64,000 nt of DNA from Nannochloropsis salina CCMP1776. Taxonomy: Eukaryota; Sar; Eustigmatophyceae; Eustigmatales; Monodopsidaceae. The position numbers and the translations under genes are program-made. The notes below the pieces were generated by a model, which worked only from the letters and a program-made list of their open reading frames with translations, was not told the DNA's origin and did no database searches. Location of the stretch: assembly GCA_004565275.1 (NCBI GenBank), contig SDOX01000158.1, forward strand, positions 366,680 to 430,679, written 5' to 3'. Shown here one piece after another: positions 56,759-64,000 of this stretch; the first letter of the stretch is position 1; every line of letters begins with the position of its first letter.

Positions 56759-59571
56759 ATGGGCAATTCGACCTCCATTGATCCACCTGGAGACGACACG
56801 CGCATCACCGATTTCAGGCCCCAACCACCAGCATCAAGTTCGGGCATTGCCCCCACGGTCCGCACAACAGAAAACGTGCAAACACCTGGCCAAGAAGACC
56901 TTTCCTTGGCAAACATCGTCCCAGTTTCACCGCAAAGCAACGGGATTACGCACACTCCGGCTCCAAGCAGACCGCAAGCCCCTCCACGCAGCATGCTGGC
57001 GCGACGACCTTCCAGGGAACGGACGGGAGGCACCGTCGGGAAAAAAGGGGATGGAAACAGATCAGATTGGGTCTGGGAAAACAGTCATTGGACAAAGGTG
57101 CGACATCTGGGCGGGAGGGGAGGGAAGTTACGCGCGAGTGGGAGGAAGGGGAGTTCCAAGGAGGATAATCCGGCTGTGACCTCTGTTCACTTCTCTCCCC
57201 CCCCACCGCTCCCCTCTTCCTCTACATGTCCTCACCACTACTTACCATCCCTCCCCTTGCCCCAACGTCTGCCTATGACAGCTGAAAGCCAACAAAGAGA
57301 AGGATCGTGAGGTGCCCAAGTGTCGATCAGGTCATGCCTGCGTCCAAATTGGCCACTACATGTATATCATCGGCGGATATTCCGATGGCATCTGTTTTTC
57401 AGGTGGGAGGCGAGGGAGGAAGAGGAGGGCAGGCGGGCGGGCGCGCAGGCAGAGCGGGAAATGGCCCAAACGTGCGTGAATTTCTAATCATACGTCTCTC
57501 CTCCTCCTCCTTCCATCCTTTGCACCGTCGTTTGTCTTGGCAGACGTGTATATTCTGGACCTAAACTCGCATTTGTGGCGACACGTGGAGAACAGCGGGA
57601 CCGTCGTACAGGGACGTGCTTCCCATTGCTGTTGCATCGGCCCTGGGAACCGCGATATCTACATGTTTGGAGGCTCGGGTCCTTGCTGGGGCCGGACCAA
57701 CCTGGGCGACCTGTGCAAGTTCGACACGGAGAAAGAGGTGGGAAAGGGCGGGAGGAAGGAGCGGGGGAGAGGGGTGCTGAGTGGTAGGGAACGCGCAGTG
57801 TTTCATGCAACGTGAGTACTCGGGACTGATGCTGGCATGGTCCTTTTTGCCCCTAGGAATGGTCCATCATGCCGTTGAGGGGTCAAATGCCCCCCCCCGG
57901 GTACGGTCAGTCCCTCTGTGTCTACAAGCACCGTCTGATCCTGTTCGGGGGGACCTGCGGTTCTTTCTTCTACAACCATCTGTTTGAATACGACACGAAG
58001 GAGCAGGTGGGCAGGCAGGATGGGGTCGAAGGGATGGAGGGAGGGAGGGAAGGGGGGAGGAAGAAAACATGCCTTGCTTACGCAGGCATCCGCGATTGTT
58101 TTCTTTCAAAAGTTGACGCGTGTCTTACCGATTCCCTCCCTCCTTCCCTCCCTCCCTCCCTCCCTCCGTTATTAGGTCTGGACCCGCCTCCAGGCTCAAG
58201 GGCGTCCCCCCAACCCGCGCTACAAGCACCAAGCCGTGGTGGTGGGGGACTGCATGTATGTGCTTGGCGGGGGCCAATATTCCCCCGAGGAAGGACCCAT
58301 GGACATCCATTGCCTCGACCTGGAAAAAATGGTACGGGGGGGGGGGTCTTCTTGCTTTTGTCCCACCCTCCCGGTCTCCCACCCTAAAGGGACTCACGGG
58401 CACCGTGCTCGGTTTTCGTCTCCCCCCCCTCCCTCCCTCCCTCTCCCAGGTTTGGACCCAGCAAGACCTGGGGTGCATGGCCCCTCAGGCCCGAATCGCC
58501 CACACCTGTGTAGTTGACGAGGCGCGTTCGCAGATCTTGATATTCGGAGGCCGGAGTGCCAGCGAAATGAAACTTCAGGATTTGTACGCGTGGGACGTGG
58601 AGAAGCAGGAGTTGAGCATGTTGGCCGGGTCGGGCCCCGAAGATGTGCGTGAGGGAGGGAGGGAGGGAGGGAGGGAGGAGGGGGGGGGGGAGGCGGCGCG
58701 AGAGGAAGGGTCGGGGGGGGAATGACTCGCTGAAGTCGAGAGTGACATGCTCTCCTTCCCTCCTCTGTACCCTTCTGCAATGTAGGTCGGCCCTCCCGGC
58801 CGGGAGTTTCACTGCGCCTGTTTCTTTGACGGGCAGATGTTCATTTTCGGCGGCTCCACAGGTTCGAGTCCCCTCGTGCCCCCACTCCCTCTCCCCTTTC
58901 CTCCCTCTCTCCTTCCCTCCTTGTCTGGGGTCTTCGGAATTTTGTCTTACCTAGACCGGCTATTCCTCCGGCCTTTCCTCCCTTTCGCCCTCCTTCGCTC
59001 TCTTGCACACAGGAACACGTCGCATGAACGATACTTGGCGCTACAAGCTGGAATTGGCGCCCCCGTCGCTGCAAGTAAGATTTTGTTTATATTCTTATCT
59101 TGATTTCCTTTCCCCGTTCCTGTGTCCTTCCTGCCCCTCCCTCTCTTCACACTCTTCCCAATTCTCTTCTTCGTGCGTCGTCCCTAGTCTGTCTCCTCCT
59201 CTCTTCTGGTTGCTTGCGTCCTTTTCATCCTTTCTTTCCCGTTCTCAATACCTCAATGCACCCCGCCCTCCCTCCCTTTCTCCCTTCTCCAGGTCCTGGC
59301 CGCCCACTCGTTGCTTCAGCACGTGGAAGACATCGAGGAGCTCCGAGGGAGGTTGGCGGAAGAGGTGGGTTGTTCATTCCCCTCCCGTCCCGCCTGCGTG
59401 CGCACCGTCGCTCCCATTCCTTTTCCGCCCTACGCATGCAAGTCCTCCAGCTAGCCCTCATTTGCTGATCTTGCCCTTTCCCCTCTCCCTCTGCCCCGTT
59501 TTCAGGTGGTGGAATGTCTCCGGACGTTGCGGCCGAATTCCTTTCAATTCACTGCCGGGTTGAGTCGTTGA
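56759..59571 (+). CDS. Kelch-repeat beta-propeller protein with N-myristoylation motif
   Basis: Ten exons keep phase and give 476 residues: 56759-57097, 57282-57402, 57544-57737, 57857-58006, 58176-58331, 58450-58644, 58786-58861, 59013-59074, 59293-59364 and 59506-59571. The start MGNSTSID is a good myristoylation signal (G2, S6). After an unordered Pro/Ser-rich stretch of about 110 residues come at least five kelch blades with the typical double-Gly and Tyr/Trp pattern: YMYIIGGYSDG, DIYMFGGSGP, RLILFGGTCG, CMYVLGGGQYS, ILIFGGRSAS and MFIFGGSTGTRRMNDTWRY. The last 45 residues form a helical segment (LLQHVEDIEELRGRLAEEVVECL) without a BTB or F-box domain. It is probably a protein-interaction scaffold, possibly at a membrane; no partner can be named. 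AATAAA follows 111 bases after the stop. Confidence 0.88.
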
Positions 59572-60297
59572 GGTTCTGAAGGACGGGGTGGGGAATCGAA
59601 GGGAGGGCGGGGGCCTGGCCCCTGAGTACATAGTCCTTGTCGCTAGTTTCTGTTGAAATAGTTTGTGTGATCGGACGAGCTAATAAAGAGGGGAGGAGGG
59701 TGGTGAAAACGGTGGAGACTGCCAGGCTCGGAAGCGTCCTTGGCGAGTCGACAGGTGGGAAGGGGTTGTGGGCGAAGGAAGAGGAAAGGGAGAGGAGAGG
59801 AGGACGTGAAGCAGGCAAGGAAGCGGAAGGGAAGGAGGCAGAAGGAAGGAGAGGAAGGGACGGGCGGACAAAATTTCTTGCACATAGCGGATTCCTGGAT
59901 TGGAAGACTGCGGGGTCCACGGGAAGAGTGGCACAGGGAGGGGCAGTGGGAGCGGAAGGGCGATAAAAAAGTGCAGGGAGAGGACAGAATGGTAAAAATC
60001 AACATGAGAGAGAGTTATAGTTGGAGTGCAAATAGTGGGTTCAGGCGGACTTTCCTGAAAAGATATTACAAAAGAGAAGAGTTGCTTAACGCGCATGTTT
60101 TTCCCTGATGGATGACATGCGCCAGTCGACTCTCACGCAAAGAGGGGGAGAGGAGCATGCGCGGTCGGGAATAGGTGGGGGGGAATTAAATGGGCCTCTT
60201 GATCGAACAAGCGTGTTCGATTCCATGCGAAGACACTTCCTACATCCTTGAGCGAGAATGAATAACGCGCGTGTCGTACAGCGTCACGGAAACGCAG
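59572..60297. other. Convergent 3' region between kelch gene and minus-strand hypothetical gene
   Basis: These bases hold the 3' untranslated region of the kelch gene (AATAAA at 59682-59687), a purine-rich stretch at about 59755-59870, and the 3' end of the minus-strand gene. Frames over the purine-rich part are low-complexity and not called. Confidence 0.4.
59682..59687 (+). terminator. Candidate poly(A) signal of the kelch gene
   Basis: AATAAA lies 111 bases after the stop codon. Confidence 0.45.
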
Positions 60298-61844
60298 TTA
60301 TGCATAGAAGGCATCTGACGTCTCAGGACTCGCATGGACCTTTCGCGTCCCGGTTCCCGCCATCTCGAGCGGCTTGTTCCTTTCCTGGGGAAAGCCTGGT
60401 GTACTGACACACTTCAGTGCTGCAGCATTTTTCTCCAACTTTCTTCTTCTTAATATGGGTCCCTGCATGCACCTTCTCGCACTGATCGCCGCCAACACCT
60501 TTCGCCCTTCCTCCCTCCCTCCCACGAGAAGACGTGTGAGACCCTTCCCTCTCCTCCCCTGGCCCACCCTCACTCGCTCACCAAGGTGCCTCCCCCCCCC
60601 CCTGCCTCCCTCACGCCCGAAGGCTTGCGGTACTCCATCATCCCCACCAGATCCCACTCCCAGGCCCTCCGAGAAAAGACGACGGCCGTCCTCCCCGCCG
60701 TCAAGGCCTCGAATTCCAGCCAGCGACAATCCTGTGGCACCGACTTGAACTTACGTAGCAAGGCCCTTTGAGCCGCCGACATTTCGCCCCTCCCTACTCC
60801 CCCCCCTCCGCCATCCGCTCTCCGTCGCTTCCCTCCCTTTCTCTCCCCTGCCCCGCCACTCCCCACCTTCTCTTCCTCCAACACCGACAAGGCCAGGGCC
60901 AAGTCTTCCTTGCCGCAGGTCCGTCGAGGGGCTCTCCGGGTATCCTTTCGCCCCAGATTTTTCCGGGGTCCCAAGTAGTCCAAGGCGATCACAGGGGCAT
61001 CGCCCAAGCCAAGTGCCATGGGGAGCGTCGGAAGGACCGAGGGGCCCAGGTCCGTGATCAGGCTGTCTGCCGGAAATGCCTGTCCGGGCATCTCCCCGCA
61101 GAATATTGTCGCCTGTTGCCCTGCCACATCGCCGTGCGCGACCCAGCCGGTCGTGTCGACGCCAGCTTTCCTGCTCTCCCGTGCCGTTAATTTCAACGTC
61201 CAGAGGCCCTTCGTCGGCAAAATCACCCTCTCGAAGTAGTACACGCCCCCACCAGGCCAGGGACGGGGATTGTCGGAGACGCCACATTCTTCCCCTGCCT
61301 CATCGACCACTTTCAAGGAGACCGTGAATCCCCGTTGAACCTTGATGGCCTGCGTGGCTGGGTCCACAAAGGCAGCCCCCACGTATTTGATGACGGTTTT
61401 GCCCGCGGGGGACGGGACGTGGGAGGGTGGCAAGGGACAGTCCCAACCACTCCCTTGCGTGGAAATGAAACGGAGGGATAAGCCTTTCAGGAGGCCCAGG
61501 CGGCTCCTCATTTCTGGAACCTGCACCGAGACGGTGTCCGGACGCGGGGGCAAAGGGGGAGAGGGAAGAACCTGTGCATTGCTTTCCGTACGTACCACGG
61601 TGCCATCTTCCCCATTTGTTGACTCCAGAGATTTTAGTGACGCGGTCTGTTGGGCGGTGCAATGCAGCCTACCGCGGGAGCGACGCGATAGACGCAAGGA
61701 GTGCGGCTGGACCTTGGTTGTTGTTCCATCGACGGAGTTGCTGGATCTCGGGCCATTGTTATCTTTGCCCTTTACGTCTGGATTCATAAACGCGACAAGG
61801 TTCTCTTTTAAAAAAAGATTTTCCTGTGCAGCATGTGCGAGCAT
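60298..61844 (-). CDS. Hypothetical protein with an Ig/filamin-like beta segment
   Basis: Two exons, 61844-60615 and 60462-60298, join in phase for 464 residues. The donor GTGAGGGAGG after EYRKPSG and the acceptor GCATGCAG give a well-formed basic C-terminal exon; without splicing the frame would end in a Gly-rich string at 60570. Residues 1-100 are Ser/Thr/Arg-rich. A central block (about 148-220) has the alternating pattern of an immunoglobulin or filamin-type sandwich: KYVGAAFVDPATQAIKVQRG, FTVSLKVVDEAGEECGV, YYFERVILPTKGLWTLKLTA. A later conserved-looking block reads DCRWLEFEALTAGRTAVVFS. I do not recognise the family. No membrane span or catalytic motif is visible; basic stretches (KGGKRRR, LRRRKLEK) hint at a nuclear location. 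Confidence 0.6.
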
Positions 61845-62782
61845 GGAGTTGTAAGCGTTGTGACTTCACAAAGCGTATGAGGGGTGGGAAGATAACGTTC
61901 TGACCCATGACTAAGACACCAGTGGTAGCTTGGTCGGAAAAATAAACATGTAGTCATGCATATACATGGCTTCGACTTGACGTTGACTTAGTATTATACC
62001 GGAAGTCTTGATCCATGCATCTTTAAAAACAAGCCGACATAGTGTGCGTAGGCATCCTTCTTTCTCTTAAAGTGTTCGAACAAGGGCAACGGCGGGAAGA
62101 GTCGCCAAGGTACTCAATCGATGCTTCGCACCAAACCATGGCCATAAACAAAAATTTCAATACGTTTCAAATCAAAACACACAGAAACATGCCATGCCTC
62201 CCCGCAACAGCGCTGGCAAATGGTCTCGTGTCCCTTCCATTTGACATGGTCACGGCCATTTTTACGCTCCTACGTCCCTGAGCCCTCCTTTTTTGGCGCG
62301 AGAACGCTCGTGGCCCCCACTTTCTGGAACGTCCCCTCCGGCTGGCTCCCGGGCCCTGGGACCGAAAATGCAGGGTTTGGACGTCCTGGGATGGAAAAGT
62401 CCAGTCGTGGCGTTCCTGTGCGAGATGGACGTGCCTTGGTTTAACGAATGATTGGGTCGTGTGTTCATTTTGGGCCTTGGCTCGAGGCAACCCCCCCGAG
62501 TCGGGTGGACTAAAAATCCTCACCGATTTATTCCCTGTCGCTGACTTGGTTGCCAATGTTCCATCTTGAGAGGCGGACTACAGGAGTCCATGCTCACGAA
62601 TCCACGCTGTCTCACACGTGTTTACTACATACAGAGCCGGGAGCAGGCGGTGCCACGAGGGAGGGAAGCACGAAGCGGCACCCGCAAGGAAAAAGAAGCA
62701 GTCCTTCGGCTTCCTAGAACCCCTGTCCCCACCGTTACGTCAGACCAACTGGACAGGACATCCCCGCGAAACTGGAAGCAAC
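61845..62782. promoter_or_regulatory. Head-to-head intergenic region (hypothetical / SERF genes)
   Basis: About 940 bases between divergent starts. The left half is AT-rich; the right half has only short frames. It should hold both promoters; nothing else is recognised. Confidence 0.4.
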
Positions 62783-63208
62783 ATGACACGCGGGAATCAA
62801 CGTGAGATCGATCGGGCTCGAGCGGCGGCACGGGCGGCGAAAGGTCGCAAGGAAGGAAACGAAGGCGATCCTAAACTGCGTGCAGAGAGGTATGTGGTCA
62901 GTGGAAAAGATCAGGGAAAAGGACGAACAAGTGTGAGCGGTGGGAAAAGCCATCATCAATGACGCAAACACCATCATCGGGCCTCTCACGTACCACGCCT
63001 CCCATGCTTCGGTGATGTCCATTACCATGGCTTATCATATACATGTGTTTCGCATACCCATTTCTTTGGTTCCAGGGATGCGAAGGCATTGCAAGAAAAG
63101 ATCGCAAAGAAACAAGCCGCGAAAGCGACAGCAGGAGACGGAGGACAAGAGCAGAAAGGCAAAAATAAAAAGGCAGACAAAAATGCCTACACGGTCTTCA
63201 TCAAGTGA
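62783..63208 (+). CDS. SERF: SERF/4F5 family small EDRK-rich protein
   Basis: Two exons, 62783-62889 and 63076-63208, give 79 residues. The start MTRGNQREIDRARAAARA matches the family's MARGNQRxxxRxKN signature, and the second exon adds a Lys/Gln-rich helix (LQEKIAKKQAAKATAG). Human SERF proteins bind nucleic acids and speed amyloid assembly in vitro. The C-terminus KNAYTVFIK differs from the usual basic end of animal members. The intron (62890-63075) falls in the middle of the short protein, which is why each exon alone looks too small to be a gene. AATAAA lies 113 bases after the stop. Confidence 0.88.
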
Positions 63209-64000
63209 GAGATGATGTCGGAAGAGCTGCTTCACCTGTCGGTGACTTTCTGACTACGAGAGGATTTGAAGAGGTAGGAAAAAAGATGGAAGGAAGGAGG
63301 GAGGGAGGGAGGGAGGGAGGAATAAAGCCAAGGGCATGCAGGAGGGAAAACACCCGGGGGTCAGACAAAGCATCCCTAGGCTGACGTGGGAGGGGGCTAT
63401 CAATCCATGCAAAGTCCATCATCGCCATGGGAAGGAAATTCAGGAGGGAAAAGGAGCGTAAACATGGTAGAAAAAGCATGAAATGGAGCTGGGGAGAGAG
63501 GGACATGGGTTCCAGGACGCGAAGGGAGGCGGCCATGGAGAGATGTACGGTGAGGAAGGAAGGAGGGAGGGAGGGAGGGAGGGAGGGTAGGACCGACTGA
63601 GGGGCAAAAGGATTAGCGGCAGGGATGACAAGCGAAATTTGTGGAGTAAAGATGCACAACTACAGGAAGACAAGTCTGCCCCAAAGGCCGGAAAAACAAA
63701 GATTACATTCCTCCCCACTTTGCCTGTGTGGCTTTTCCCCGCCTGCTGCCCATTCGAGCCTATCCTTCTTTTGTGCTTTTCCCTCTCCCCGTTCGTGCGG
63801 GTGGACACGACCTTGAGATCCAGCGAATTTTGGCGGCGGGGCACACGTCCAGGCTCTGGGAGGCTGTCAGGCCTATCCCCTTCCCTCTGAGGGTGTGAAG
63901 CCTCGTTTCCCCCCCCTCCCCCCTTCGGATTATCGCAGACTGGTCCCTCTCCATTGGTCGCCTTATATAATTACTTTTGCCCCTCTTTCCTTGCCCATAC
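63209..64000. other. Right-hand end, no gene recognised
   Basis: It contains two GGGA runs (63292-63320 and 63552-63590) and an AATAAA at 63321-63326 that probably serves the SERF gene. A minus-strand frame between 63201 and 63659 is broken up by these repeats and has no domain. A partial gene reaching in from the right cannot be excluded. Confidence 0.35.

Noticed and set aside
60298-60729. Separate 143-residue gene overlapping the end of the minus-strand hypothetical
   Set aside because: Its last 54 codons are better explained as the spliced 3' exon of that gene; the rest is a shadow frame.

Overview
This window is nuclear DNA of a microbial eukaryote. The genes have spliceosomal GT-AG introns, many of them 60-400 bases long and packed with GGGA or CCCT tetranucleotide runs. 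The DNA is GC-rich and gene-dense, and neighbouring genes often lie on opposite strands. The gene set (alpha-tubulin acetyltransferase, a trunkless alpha-adaptin-ear protein, a giant SPRY/HECT ligase, a bacterial-type TopA carrying HMG boxes) together with the CCCT-rich introns suggests a stramenopile alga. A eustigmatophyte such as Nannochloropsis/Microchloropsis is my best guess, but this is inference and no species marker is visible.

Layout from left to right. A 3'-partial type IA DNA topoisomerase fused to two HMG boxes (+, to 3646). A TPR protein with a C-terminal membrane anchor (-, 3971-6635). Alpha-tubulin N-acetyltransferase (+, 7096-8251). An acidic hypothetical protein (-, 8764-9780). 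A protein with a myristoylation-type N-terminus, a PH domain, a PTB-like domain and an alpha-adaptin appendage (+, 10429-15847). Then about 5 kb with no confident gene, which contains two diverged inverted repeats (about 19010-20012). EXO1-type 5'-flap/exonuclease (+, 20866-24380). An SFSWAP-type splicing factor (-, 24654-26945). A TraB-family membrane protein lacking its usual histidines (-, 27647-28999). A secretory-type glyoxalase-fold (VOC) protein (+, 29449-29988). A single uninterrupted 23.1-kb reading frame for a 7,706-residue SPRY/zinc-finger/UBA/HECT ubiquitin ligase (-, 30546-53666). About 3 kb without a confident gene. A ten-exon kelch protein (+, 56759-59571). A two-exon hypothetical protein (-, 60298-61844). 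A two-exon SERF/4F5 small protein (+, 62783-63208).

The genes do not form an operon or pathway, as expected for a nuclear genome. Some themes recur. TopA-HMG and EXO1 act on DNA. Three unrelated proteins start with MGNxxS (PH/adaptin-ear, HECT ligase, kelch), a pattern expected for N-myristoylation. Exon boundaries were assigned by hand from GT/AG sites, reading phase and family similarity. They agree in phase throughout, but no transcript data were available. Several genes are head-to-head with 360-650 bases between starts, so shared promoter regions are likely.
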